Positions 49,800 through 59,601 of a stretch of DNA of 64,000 nt are shown one piece after another. The position numbers were made by a program, and so were the translations under genes. Source of the stretch: Saccharomycopsis crataegensis. Lineage: Eukaryota > Ascomycota > Saccharomycetes > Ascoideales > Saccharomycopsidaceae. The stretch lies in contig NW_027043820.1 in assembly GCF_037102585.1 (NCBI RefSeq), forward strand, positions 716,501 through 780,500, written 5' to 3'. The notes below the pieces were generated by a model, which saw only the letters and a list, made by a program, of their open reading frames with translations, made no database searches and was not told where the DNA came from. Positions within the stretch are counted from its first letter, which is position 1. Each line of letters starts with the position of its first letter.

Positions 49800-51320
49800 T
49801 TATCCGAAGCTACTGAGTATCATATTTTGCAAACTATTACAGCCAAGAAACCAACTAATAAGGCCATGTGGCAAATATTTACCGAGGAAATCATATGACC
49901 GAGATCCTCTGCCAACATGGGCAATTTTCAAATCCCTTTTATACGTTACTTTCTTTGATGAGTTGATATCACTGTATAGCAAGTCAAAGATTTTGTAATT
50001 GAGTTCACGCAAATTGGCACCCCGAATGTTGGGCGAAGGTCCACTTAAGAGACAAATATGCTTGAAATTTGAACCATAAATGGCTTTCATATGATCTCCC
50101 CACCCCAATATTTGGTTTTGTAACTGTATTTTAATTTTCTCTTGCGTGTCCTTGTTGCTTGAGTGGTTGAAAATATTAAGAGCTCCAATTTTCAAACTAA
50201 TCACTTGTAGATTTAAAGTATTATCGGTGATGATTTCTCTAGCAAAGGATTCAAAAATGTAATTCAAAGAGTTTATTGCAACAGTTTCTGGAGCATGGAA
50301 TGGTAAATTTATTGATGAAACAAGATTGGGCGAGAGAAAAATCAATTTGGTTGACATAACATTCAAACTTTTATCACCAAATTCAATTGAATTGTTTTTC
50401 CGGATCACATTGACAAACTTATTTGAAAAAAGCACTAATGGTGACATGATTTTTGCATTCAAGCAATCGGACCAACCTTTTAAGCCAATATTTTCAACCG
50501 GGCCAACGGGATAATATAAGTCTGGGACTATTAGCACGCCAATTAATTTCAAATGGTGGGCCTTAGCTTGTGCAAATGGAACAACCGGTCCATTTATTGT
50601 ATTTCCAAAAGATTCAATCTGGGTATTAAGAGTCTCTTCGTCTAGAGAGTCTAACTTGAAAGCCCTGATATCTTCAGAATTCTCAGCATTGATTTCTTGA
50701 ATTTCTCTCTCGTTGATCGCTGTAATGTATACTATAAACCCTCTTTTTTCAAGGTCGTTAGCCACAATTCTGATCAAAGGTTCTAAAGGTGAACCAATAA
50801 TAATCACAACATTGGTTCTAGCACCATTCTTTAATCTCTTTGCTCGGCGCGTCTTATTTGTCTTGATATATTTCTTATTGTTTCTAATAGTTATTATGTT
50901 CTCATTCTGATTCTTGAAGTAAAAATTGTAAAAAATTCCGCCCACAATAGCACCTCCAAGGAGGAAAGAAATGAGTTTCTTATTGTTATTGAGAAAATTT
51001 CCGATACCTGCACCATGATCTATATCTATTTGAGGTACTGGAGATTTCCTTCCTGGGAGTTTGTCCTTATAAAAATCGAATATTGAGTCAGTTGTTTTAT
51101 TTATAAATTCTGAAGTATCCACCAAAACATCGCTGTTAGTAATGTTGTCCAAGGTGGAAGTTACTCGCCTTTGGGCATACTTTGCCCATAGAATCGCCGT
51201 GTCCACTGGATCCATTAGAAACTGTTTCCCCTTGTAAGCTACCGATTTGTCTAATATATAGCTCCTTAATCTAACCTTTGTTCGAAGAATTTTTGCCTCC
51301 ATCTCATCTCTCGATCTCAT
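49800..51320 (-). CDS. PBR1: DUF1776 short-chain-dehydrogenase-like protein (Pbr1-like)
   Basis: It resembles the fungal DUF1776 family that includes the putative oxidoreductase Pbr1 (YNL181W). After an amphipathic N-terminus and a single membrane span (about residues 115-135, FLLGGAIVGGIFYNFYF) there is a Lys/Arg cluster. A Rossmann-like domain follows (NVVIIIGSPLEPLIRIVANDLEKRGFIVYI), where the usual Gly-rich nucleotide loop is replaced by GSPLEPL. A degenerate short-chain dehydrogenase core follows, without a clear Tyr-x3-Lys pair. It may be a membrane-bound pseudo-dehydrogenase. The first ATG is at 51320. 506 residues, about 100 more than the yeast protein. Confidence 0.7.
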   Translation of the reverse strand: MRSRDEMEAKILRTKVRLRSYILDKSVAYKGKQFLMDPVDTAILWAKYAQRRVTSTLDNITNSDVLVDTSEFINKTTDSIFDFYKDKLPGRKSPVPQIDIDHGAGIGNFLNNNKKLISFLLGGAIVGGIFYNFYFKNQNENIITIRNNKKYIKTNKTRRAKRLKNGARTNVVIIIGSPLEPLIRIVANDLEKRGFIVYITAINEREIQEINAENSEDIRAFKLDSLDEETLNTQIESFGNTINGPVVPFAQAKAHHLKLIGVLIVPDLYYPVGPVENIGLKGWSDCLNAKIMSPLVLFSNKFVNVIRKNNSIEFGDKSLNVMSTKLIFLSPNLVSSINLPFHAPETVAINSLNYIFESFAREIITDNTLNLQVISLKIGALNIFNHSSNKDTQEKIKIQLQNQILGWGDHMKAIYGSNFKHICLLSGPSPNIRGANLRELNYKIFDLLYSDINSSKKVTYKRDLKIAHVGRGSRSYDFLGKYLPHGLISWFLGCNSLQNMILSSFG

Positions 51321-51548
51321 CACCGGTGCTCATACCCCCCACCCCCCAAGCACTTGACTAATCCCGATTTACACAGGGGTGCATTTATGTGTAAATTATA
51401 AATCCCTTGTTATTATTGCATAATGTCAGGGCTGTCACAGTACTCGTCTCTTTTCCCACTGAGGAATAACTACATAGGAGTTGAACTATAATTGCCGTCC
51501 CCCATATTCCGTCACATAGCAATAGAATATACAATTTATTGTAAAAGC

Positions 51549-52827
51549 ATGGCCATCAAAATCAATAATCCAATCCCAAGAAGCTTGAAAAGCGAGTCGA
51601 AGTATGTTCCTAGTTCTCTTTGCATCGCTTGTATTCTCCTGATGATATTTCTAACATATTTCTAGGAAAGCGGCAAGAATTCTTGCTTCCTTCATTAAGC
51701 CAAACCAGATAATGGGGGCCGACCAAGTCATCCCCCCATCGGTGCTCCAAGAGGCCAAAGGGTTAGCGATCATTACTGTTCTCAAAGCCGGCTTTCTCTT
51801 TTCAGGTCGTGCTGGGAGTGGTATTATTGTTTCTCGTCTTCCAGATGGGTCGTGGTCTGCTCCGTCTGCTATTATGACAGCAGGCGCCGGTGTCGGAGGT
51901 CAAATAGGTGCCGAATTGACTGATTTTGTCTTCATTCTAAACACAAAAGCCGCGGTGGAATCATTTGCACAGATGGGCTCTATTACCTTGGGTGGTAATG
52001 TTTCCTTAGCCGCGGGTCCTTTGGGTAGAAATGCGGAAGCTGCTGGTACTGCGTCTTTAAAGTCTGCCGCAGCAATCTTCTCTTATTCAAAGACCAAGGG
52101 TTTATTTGCTGGTGTTTCTTTGGAAGGATCGGTCATTGTGGAAAGAAGAGATGCTAATAGAAAATTCTATGGTGGAAATTGTACAGCTAAAACAATTTTA
52201 TCTGGTCGTGTGGATCCCCCTCCTGCTTGTGATCCACTATTCAGAGTTCTTGATTCTAGAGCCTTCACAAAGAAACTGTTCAATCATGGCGATGAATATG
52301 ATGATTACTATAATGATATTCCAACAAGCTTTAGTGATGATGACGAAGATGGTGACAGTTCATATGATAGTAGGCACAGGAATAAAAGCCCTGCTAGCCG
52401 TCGCAATCGCTCAAATATTTATGATGATGAGGATAGCTATAGAGATGATTATGATCCATCTTCAAGACCTCGTTCAAGCACTAGAAGCTTAAGAAGGCAA
52501 GAAAGTAATGGGTCTTGGGAAGATGATGTGTACGACACCAGTAGAAGTGGTCCTGGTAGACCTAGTTCATCGAAACCAAATTTTAGTGATAATGCTGCAG
52601 ATGACAACAAATTGGTTGATGATGATGATCCTTTTATCAATAGTAAAAGTGGTACCAAAGCTGTGGCTTTATATAGTTTTGATGCCGAACAGGAAGGTGA
52701 TCTACCATTCAAGAAAGGTGACGTTATCACCATTTTGAAAAAGAGCGATTCTATCGATGACTGGTGGTCTGGTGAATGTCACGGTAAAGAAGGTATTTTC
52801 CCTGCTAACTATATTGAACTTATCTAA
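51549..52827 (+). CDS. YSC84: SYLF-SH3 actin-patch protein, spliced
   Basis: The orthologue of the yeast paralogue pair Ysc84/Lsb3, which binds and bundles actin at endocytic patches. Exon 1 (51549-51601) encodes MAIKINNPIPRSLKSES plus two bases. The 64-nt intron has GTATGT, a CTAAC branch at 51651-51655 and TAG ending at 51665. Exon 2 continues K|KAARILASFIKPNQIMGADQ. The SYLF lipid-binding domain spans about 1-215. The middle (220-345) is Ser/Asp/Arg-rich. The C-terminal SH3 domain (about 348-404) has ALYSFDAEQEGDLPFKKGD and WW then NYIEL. 404 residues. Without splicing the start would be placed at 51712, losing 33 conserved residues. It converges with PES4, as in S. cerevisiae. Confidence 0.95.
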
Positions 52828-53110
52828 TTTTTGCAAGGCAGATAATTTGTCATATCATTCAATTATCGCTTATTTCTGATGTTACCTTTCTTTTTCTCTT
52901 GCTGCTCTATTTTCTTTTTTTTCTTCGTTAAAAATTTATGCTCCTAATTCTGGTAGATAATGCGGTTATTTGATGATCTTTCTATTGAGATGGAAAACAA
53001 AGAGGGCAGAAGACAATGTTTGTATATTAAGCAAAAATAATATTTGATAAAATAAAGCAAAACAAGAATAAAATAAGAATAGTAGAATCAATAAGGAAAA
53101 AAAAATCGTG

Positions 53111-55129
53111 TCAAATGAGGTCAAGATTCCTCAAATTACGAACGGCTTTTTCAAGTTGTAACCTTATCAAACTATTGTCCTTTTGGTTGACTTTGTAACC
53201 GGTTAATTGCTTACTAAGAGCAATGATATCGTTTCTCCAATAAACTTCAAGAATATAATCAGTAATAATCTGGATGTTGTTAACAGCAATATTAGTAGAG
53301 AGTTTATCTGAAGTTCTAACAATGTTTTGGATTATGTTTTTAAAATCTGAAATTGTTTTCTCTATCATTTCTCTCCTTTCCAAAAACCTATATCCATTAG
53401 TATTTGGAACTGGCATTATATTTGGGATCAACAATTGAGGATTTGGAAATTTCGCATTTAAGGGAATATTCTGAAAATTATGATGTGGTACAGGGGAAAT
53501 AGGAATCATCCAGGGTCTTTGTTTGTCAAAAGTCAAATTGGCCATGGAATTTTCATTATAGCTTATTGGGATTCTTTTCTCTTTCTGTTTCCTACTCCAT
53601 GTGTTGTTATACATGTTAACTTCTTCTAATAAATTACTTCCTGGATTGTCGCCTAGAACAAAGCTTACTGAATCATTTTCCTCATCCTTTTTCTCTGACT
53701 TTCCATGCCACATAGAGATTTTCCAAACATGATTTTTTGTAGCCATAGTTTGGTACAATTTCTCAGATACAGCTAAGGCCTCTTGTTCGCTCTTCATTTC
53801 AACTAAAGCCACATTCTTTGGCTCATCACTTTCATTAGTGATTTGAAAAACCATACTTTTCACAGTGCCAAATTTTGAACACATTTCCAACAAGTTGTTT
53901 TGAGACAAATCAATTGGTAGATTTTTAAAACAAATAACATTAGACGGTTTCAATAAAGATAATTTTTCGTTGCTTTTCTTTTTAGCAATAGAACAAGATA
54001 TTTTATTGTCACCGAACAGCTTTCCATTCAATTCAGTGATCGCATCATTAGCCTCTTTTAAGCTTTTAAAAGTGATCAATGCCCAACAAGCTGCAAGTCG
54101 GACGACTGGCTTTATAAAAATGGAGATCAACTGTCCAAATTTTTCAAATTCAGATTGCAAAAGAGGCTCTGATATATTAATTGGCAAGTTTTTAACAAAA
54201 ACGGCAACCTTTTGTTGGTCTTTCACAGTAGATAATATTAATTTTTGTTTATCTCTCTCTTCTTTGGCAGTGTGGATACCAACGTATAAGGTTGATCCCA
54301 TTAAATTTTTCTTGTTAAAAGTATCAACCACCTTCGCTGCATCCTCTCTCTTTTTGAACAAAATGAATCCCTGTTTCTTCCCGTAATTAAGTTTACAAGA
54401 TAAAATACCACCAAATTCTTGGAAAGTCTCATAAAACTTCCTTGTAGTCAATTCTTCCGGTAAATTCGAAAAAAAAACATTGGTACCCCAGCTATTGTTC
54501 CTTTTGGTTTGATCTCTAATCGATGGCATTATTCTAATTTCCGAGCTCAATATTTTGGTGTAATTCAAGGTCTCCAAGGCCTTGTCAGCATCTGCAGAAC
54601 TGAAAAAATTAACATAACCATAACCTAAAGAGTCACCAGTGGTTGTGTTATAACAGACTCTCACAGATGCAACTGAGCAAACTCTGGAAAATGTTTCCAA
54701 TAACACGTTGTTAGTGACCTTCTCATCTAAATCACCAACATACAAAGCAACAAGCTTCGATTCAGAAACGATTCTTGGTTTAGAAGCCGTGATGGAAGCA
54801 TCGGCTTGGGAAGCTGTGTCAATGGCGTTAGTAGCTACTGCCTTTGAAAAGTGTGCTAAGGCTGGGGAATACGTAGATGTTTTAGTGTCAGCTTCTGTTG
54901 ATATTGTCTTAGGCTTAGAAAAAACTTTGCTACCTGTAGAAGCCTTGATAGTTGAAATATTGTTATATTCGTACCTCACATTTTTATCATATGAGGTCTC
55001 TTTTGGATTATTTTTCTTCAAATCCAAGCCTTTTTGGATGTTGAGTGGGAGTGGTTTCAATACATTTGACTTAGCGCTAACTTTGTTTTGTGGAATACTG
55101 ACCGCAGTAACGCTGATAGATTTCTTCAT
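53111..55129 (-). CDS. PES4: Four-RRM poly(A)-binding-like protein Pes4/Mip6
   Basis: A relative of Pab1, corresponding to the S. cerevisiae paralogues Pes4 and Mip6, which protect meiotic mRNAs. Four RRMs lie at about 125-200, 215-290, 305-380 and 396-475, with RNP2-type strands ALYVGDL, NVFFSNL, VAVFVKNL and VICFKNL. The RNP1 motifs are degenerate in later domains. The first 110 residues are Lys/Ser/Thr-rich. The C-terminal region (about 590-672) is helical and takes the place of the Pab1 MLLE domain. Because this genome carries one copy next to YSC84, it is likely the single ancestor-type gene. 672 residues. Confidence 0.88.
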   Translation of the reverse strand: MKKSISVTAVSIPQNKVSAKSNVLKPLPLNIQKGLDLKKNNPKETSYDKNVRYEYNNISTIKASTGSKVFSKPKTISTEADTKTSTYSPALAHFSKAVATNAIDTASQADASITASKPRIVSESKLVALYVGDLDEKVTNNVLLETFSRVCSVASVRVCYNTTTGDSLGYGYVNFFSSADADKALETLNYTKILSSEIRIMPSIRDQTKRNNSWGTNVFFSNLPEELTTRKFYETFQEFGGILSCKLNYGKKQGFILFKKREDAAKVVDTFNKKNLMGSTLYVGIHTAKEERDKQKLILSTVKDQQKVAVFVKNLPINISEPLLQSEFEKFGQLISIFIKPVVRLAACWALITFKSLKEANDAITELNGKLFGDNKISCSIAKKKSNEKLSLLKPSNVICFKNLPIDLSQNNLLEMCSKFGTVKSMVFQITNESDEPKNVALVEMKSEQEALAVSEKLYQTMATKNHVWKISMWHGKSEKKDEENDSVSFVLGDNPGSNLLEEVNMYNNTWSRKQKEKRIPISYNENSMANLTFDKQRPWMIPISPVPHHNFQNIPLNAKFPNPQLLIPNIMPVPNTNGYRFLERREMIEKTISDFKNIIQNIVRTSDKLSTNIAVNNIQIITDYILEVYWRNDIIALSKQLTGYKVNQKDNSLIRLQLEKAVRNLRNLDLI

Positions 55130-55912
55130 GATTCTCGATTATTAGAGGAATATGTCTCTATGCTGACAACAAACAAAGTAGGTTTTTCTACTGTGATTTT
55201 TCTTTGAATAATTTTTATTCTGTCAGTTTATCTTAGACTCTTTGTATTTCTAGAAGGATAAGGTTGATGGATCCATAGAGATACAAACAAAGAAAAAAAT
55301 AAAATAAAAAAGTAACAAGAACAAGAGAAAGAGATGAGGAAAGTAGTCACAGAAAGCAAAATGAGGATAAAGAGATTTTTATGTTGTTTTACAGCCCCCT
55401 TAAAAGTTATAAGCCGTTGATAGAAATTTGTTTTTGTGTCATGTCGAACAACCTCTGCATATTAAATATTTATGGGCCCTGCGCGATATGATTGGCCACA
55501 CCAGACATAACTTTGAGGAGCAGCAAACAGTCGATTATCTAGAAAAAGTTGTCTCTCTGCCTTCTTAATGTTAAGCCGTACCCTCCCTCCCAAGTCCGTG
55601 CTCGGCAATCCATTTCTTGGTGTTCTTTGTTCTTGTATTTTATATGTGTGTCGGGTAGTGCGTTTGACGGCTGACGTAAGCTAAAGCTCACCCCATCCTG
55701 GAAATTTATTGGGGATCCCCCTTCTAATTACACCCACAATTTTATGGGATCTCGGGCAAAAAGTATCTCAGGATAGGGTTACACTTATCGGTTAGCCAAT
55801 ATATATTATCATATAGGAGGTTGCAAAATATCAACCTGAATTCCTCATTCATACTTGTTCGTTTTTGAGCTTCTTGTTGAGTACCCGGCTATTTCCCTCC
55901 TCCCCTTTGACA
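55130..55912. promoter_or_regulatory. PES4-NDE1 divergent promoter
   Basis: A 0.78 kb shared upstream region. A middle-sporulation-like element is listed separately. A TATATATTAT run near 55799 precedes NDE1. An ATTGG (55491) may be a CCAAT site. No gene is seen. Confidence 0.4.
55431..55440 (-). promoter_or_regulatory. MSE-like site before PES4
   Basis: Read on the PES4 strand this is GACACAAAAA, which fits the Ndt80 middle-sporulation consensus gNCRCAAA(A/T). It lies about 300 bases before the ATG. PES4 and MIP6 are meiotic genes in S. cerevisiae. Confidence 0.35.
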
Positions 55913-58045
55913 ATGCTACTCCCTAGATCGATGGCACTCCATCGAGTAACGAGGAGTCGTTTGCTTGCCGCACAATCCACGACTATTAGCAAGACCCAGC
56001 TAAATCTTCGATCCTTCAATACCTTTAATGGGCCAAACAGTATCCACTCGTCCAAAATATATAGAGCAACTAATAAGGCGACTACTAAAAGTGGTGAAGT
56101 CGTTGAATTACAATATTCTTGGTTAAGAGATAGTGCGATTGGTAGAGGTTTTAAAAAAAGTGTTTTCTTTCTCGGTGCTGCTGGGTTATCGGTCGCAGTC
56201 TTACTAGGTGCTTTCTTTATTTATGATTCTACCACGTATTGTGAACATGATCCTACTAGAATATTGACTGTTCCTGAGCTAGCGCTTAACCCTAGACTTG
56301 GGGGTGATGAAAATTTGCCAATTTTGGAAGAAAAATTGGATGACTATGACTCTCCTGAAAAGGAAATGCTTAAATTTAAACCAAGATTGGTGATCCTAGG
56401 GTCAGGATGGGGTGCTGTTTCGTTATTAAAAAGTTTGAGACCTGGTGACTATAATGTTACCTTGATTTCTCCAACCAATTATTTCTTATTTACTCCGTTA
56501 TTGCCATCTGCTGCTTCTTCTACATTAACTATCAAATCTCTCACCGAATCTATCAGAAGAATTTTATTGAAGGTTCGCGGTCTGTTCTTAGAAGCCAATG
56601 CTGAAAAAATTGAATTTTCTAATAGATTAGTCAAAGTATCCACCAAGGATTGCGATGGTCAAACCAAGCAATTCTATGTCCCTTATGATAAGTTGGTTGT
56701 TGCTGTTGGCTCAACCTCTAATACCCATGGAGTTAAAGGTTTGAATTACAGTCATCAATTGAAAACCGTTGCCGATGCCAGAGCCATTAGAAGAAGAATT
56801 ACTGAAGTTTTAGAAAAAGCATGTTTGCCAACTACGACAGACGAACAACGTAAAAAATTGTTGTCATTTGTTATTTGTGGCGGTGGTCCAACTGGTGTTG
56901 AATTTGCTGCTGAAGTGTATGATTTTTTGAATGAAGATTTATTGAATAACAATTATCCAGAGATTTTAAGACAGGAGATTTCCGTTCATATCATTCAATC
57001 GAGATCCAATATTTTGAACACCTATGATGAAGCGATTAGTAATTATGCTACCAAACGTTTCCAGAAGGATAGCATTGATGTCTTAACTAATTCTAGAGTT
57101 CAAGAGATTTTGCCGAATGAAGTGATCTTCAAGCAGACAGATCCAAAAACTGGAGAGACGGAATATAAACGCTTACCATTTGGTCTTTGTTTATGGTCCA
57201 CAGGTGTGGCTCAAAATCCATTAGCTCGCCAAATTGTTGAAGATTTGGGTGAACCATTCCAAGGCAACAAGAGGGCAATCGAAACTGATTCTCATTTGAG
57301 GGTCATTGGGGCTCCTTTGGGTGACGTTTACGCCATTGGTGATTGCTCGACAGTTAGAACAGATTTGACTGAAAATACTATTGATTTGATTAGACATTTT
57401 GTCACCAAGAAATACTTGACCACTTACAATGAAAGTGTTAGTGCTGCTGACCATCCAGAGGCTATAAATCTTAAAAAGAGATTCCTTACAGATTCGGAAA
57501 TCAAAAATTTGAAGCTTAGTCATCGTGAAATTCAGCAACTAGCGCAAGATATCTCATCATACCTCCCTCAAACTGCGGAACCGTTCAAATATATTGATGA
57601 ATTGTTACCAAAATATGATTTGGAAGGCAAGGGTGAACTAGAATATAGTCAATTGGCTGAGCTACTTAGAGAAATCAATTCTAAAATTACTTCTTTGCCT
57701 GCTACTGCGCAAAGAGCCAACCAACAAGGTAAATACTTGGGAAAGAAGCTTTCTAAAATTGCCAAACAAGCTGATAACCTTAGATTACATGAGATCTTAG
57801 ATGGTGATATTGATAGTTCTATTTATAAACCATTCCAGTACAAGCATTTGGGATCTTTGGCATATATTGGAAATTCTGCCGTCTTTGATTTAGGGCACGG
57901 TAATTCATTCTTTGGAGGGCTCATCGCAATGTACTTATGGAGATCTGTTTATTTCTCGCAGTGCGTTAGTTTCCGTACTCAAGCTTTGTTGTTTATGGAC
58001 TGGTTAAAGCGAGGTATGTTTGGAAGAGATAGTATTGGAGCCTAA
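55913..58045 (+). CDS. NDE1: Mitochondrial external NADH dehydrogenase (type II)
   Basis: A type II rotenone-insensitive NADH:ubiquinone oxidoreductase on the outer face of the inner membrane. It starts with an Arg/Ser/Leu-rich presequence (MLLPRSMALHRVTRSRLLAAQ), then a hydrophobic span (about 84-104) as in external enzymes; internal Ndi1 lacks this. The FAD-binding site is VILGSGWGAVSLLKSL (about 158-173). The NADH-binding site is VICGGGPTGVEFAAEV (about 318-333). VYAIGDCS marks the second FAD contact. An insertion near residues 555-585 (KYDLEGKGELEYSQL) is like a degenerate EF-hand. The C-terminal membrane-binding helix is present. 710 residues, longer than S. cerevisiae Nde1 (560). The frame is open upstream, but 55913 is the first ATG. 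Confidence 0.93.
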   Translation: MLLPRSMALHRVTRSRLLAAQSTTISKTQLNLRSFNTFNGPNSIHSSKIYRATNKATTKSGEVVELQYSWLRDSAIGRGFKKSVFFLGAAGLSVAVLLGAFFIYDSTTYCEHDPTRILTVPELALNPRLGGDENLPILEEKLDDYDSPEKEMLKFKPRLVILGSGWGAVSLLKSLRPGDYNVTLISPTNYFLFTPLLPSAASSTLTIKSLTESIRRILLKVRGLFLEANAEKIEFSNRLVKVSTKDCDGQTKQFYVPYDKLVVAVGSTSNTHGVKGLNYSHQLKTVADARAIRRRITEVLEKACLPTTTDEQRKKLLSFVICGGGPTGVEFAAEVYDFLNEDLLNNNYPEILRQEISVHIIQSRSNILNTYDEAISNYATKRFQKDSIDVLTNSRVQEILPNEVIFKQTDPKTGETEYKRLPFGLCLWSTGVAQNPLARQIVEDLGEPFQGNKRAIETDSHLRVIGAPLGDVYAIGDCSTVRTDLTENTIDLIRHFVTKKYLTTYNESVSAADHPEAINLKKRFLTDSEIKNLKLSHREIQQLAQDISSYLPQTAEPFKYIDELLPKYDLEGKGELEYSQLAELLREINSKITSLPATAQRANQQGKYLGKKLSKIAKQADNLRLHEILDGDIDSSIYKPFQYKHLGSLAYIGNSAVFDLGHGNSFFGGLIAMYLWRSVYFSQCVSFRTQALLFMDWLKRGMFGRDSIGA

Positions 58046-58406
58046 GTTTGCTCATCGTATATATATATATGGTCCGTCTATTTTTTTTTGTTATAATAAA
58101 AGAAGTCAGCGTTACACTTAATTGCATAGTGATCCTAAAATTTTGGATAGTACTCATCATTTATATTATGTTTTAGATAGCAATCTATACAATCTATTCA
58201 TTAGAGGATTGCAGCGTAGAAATTTTGGGGAATGCCCAAAAATGAGACAGGCCAGCTCTTTCTGTGGAAACGAATCTAGTGCCGTGGGAGCTAAATTTTC
58301 CGATAATAGCATCATGTTAAGTAAAACGTAACGTCATTAGTACAGAGATACTATTTTTTATCGTTTCCTTTGTCTCTTTTTTTCTTTTTCTTCATTTTCA
58401 TTTTCT
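58046..58406. other. NDE1-LOG convergent intergenic stretch
   Basis: Two 3' ends face each other. There is an (AT)5 run just after NDE1 and T/C-rich tracts near 58375. Nothing else is seen. Confidence 0.5.
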
Positions 58407-59057
58407 TCATTGGTTTTCCCATTTCAAGTTATATCTGGATTCTGGAATCTTGTAATTTTCAATTTGATCCAAAACTTCTTCCAAAGTGTTGGCAAACACA
58501 ACAATTTCCTTTTGTGTTCTTTTAATGAACCCTTGGTCGATACAGTGTTCAAAGAACGTCTTGAGTCCATCAAAGAAACCATTAATATTGTAAACAATCA
58601 CTGGCTTGTCATGGATCCCAAGTTGTGACCAAGTAATAACCTCAGCTAATTCCTCCAAACTACCGTACCCGCCTGGCAAAGTGATGAACCCACTAGAAGC
58701 TTCATTCCCCATCATCCTCTTACGGGTGTGCATGTCGTTGACAACGGTGGTTTTACCATATTGACCATCAACAATTTGAGCATTTCTCTCTCTATCGAAA
58801 AGGGCTTGAGGAATAATACCGTGGACATACCCATTGTTGACTACACACGAACGAGCAACACTACCCATCAACCCGCAGTCACCGCCACCGTAGACCAAAC
58901 CATAGCCTCTTTGGGCAAGGGCTTTGCCCAATTCATTGGCAGCTTCGGTGTAAGCTGGGTCAGACCCTGGTGAAGAACCACAAAAGACACAGAGAACCTT
59001 CTCTGGTTTGGTAACGGATTTGTTAGCAGCCTCGATTTGCATTTTAGCAGAAGTCAT
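58407..59057 (-). CDS. LOG-family nucleoside-5'-monophosphate phosphoribohydrolase
   Basis: A member of the LOG (Lonely Guy, lysine-decarboxylase-like) family, comparable to yeast YJL055W. These enzymes cleave the base from nucleoside monophosphates; in plants they activate cytokinins, in yeast they may detoxify modified nucleotides. The nucleotide fold starts at VLCVFCGSSPGSDP and has LVYGGGDCGLMG. The catalytic signature is RKRMM, then PGGYGSLEEL (about residues 128-137). 216 residues is a usual family length. A second Met at residue 6 is a possible start. A 14-base tandem repeat lies just upstream. Confidence 0.92.
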   Translation of the reverse strand: MTSAKMQIEAANKSVTKPEKVLCVFCGSSPGSDPAYTEAANELGKALAQRGYGLVYGGGDCGLMGSVARSCVVNNGYVHGIIPQALFDRERNAQIVDGQYGKTTVVNDMHTRKRMMGNEASSGFITLPGGYGSLEELAEVITWSQLGIHDKPVIVYNINGFFDGLKTFFEHCIDQGFIKRTQKEIVVFANTLEEVLDQIENYKIPESRYNLKWENQ

Positions 59058-59601
59058 TGTTTTTTTTTTGATAGCAATTGGAAAACGAATAAAATGAAGG
59101 GAGTAGGAAAAAGGGAGTAGGAGAAAGGGAGTAGGAAAAAGGGGTAATTATATATCTGTTTAGTAGCAGATTTTTTTCAATATTTCTATTTTTTTTTTTT
59201 TTTAAGGAAGGGTATTTGGGAAGCTGAATTGAGAGAGCAAGGAACAGGAACGTTGATTCAAAAACGGCAGTAAGTCACGATATAGGTAGGTGAGTATGAG
59301 ATTGCAGTACACGAAGTTTGAGTTACTCTATCAAGTGGAGGAATGATACAATATATAAGAGATTAAAAGTTTATAAATGAAGTACGTTAATTATCCTGTA
59401 TCAATAAAATTCGCAAATTTAACTTAATTAACATACTGATAACAATCGTTGCCGGACAATCCTGGAAGAGATAGGGCAACCGGAAACCGCAGCAGCAACG
59501 TGACATTTTTAACATTGCATATAAACAACATAAAACTACGACGGATTAGGTAAAAAGCCTTGGAAAAATGTTGAAATCTATTCTCAGTGGCTCATAAATA
59601 G
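59058..59601. other. LOG gene promoter with repeat
   Basis: The upstream region of the LOG gene and the 3' side of the dead MFS gene. It holds the 14-base repeat (separate entry) and poly-T runs near 59062 and 59190. No gene is seen. Confidence 0.45.
59099..59140. repeat. Three tandem copies of a 14-bp unit
   Basis: The unit GGGAGTAGGAAAAA occurs three times head to tail with a single change (A to G in copy 2), and a fourth GGG follows. It lies 42-83 bases before the LOG gene ATG, and on that gene's strand it is pyrimidine-rich (TTTTTCCTACTCCC). Copy number probably varies between strains. Confidence 0.8.
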
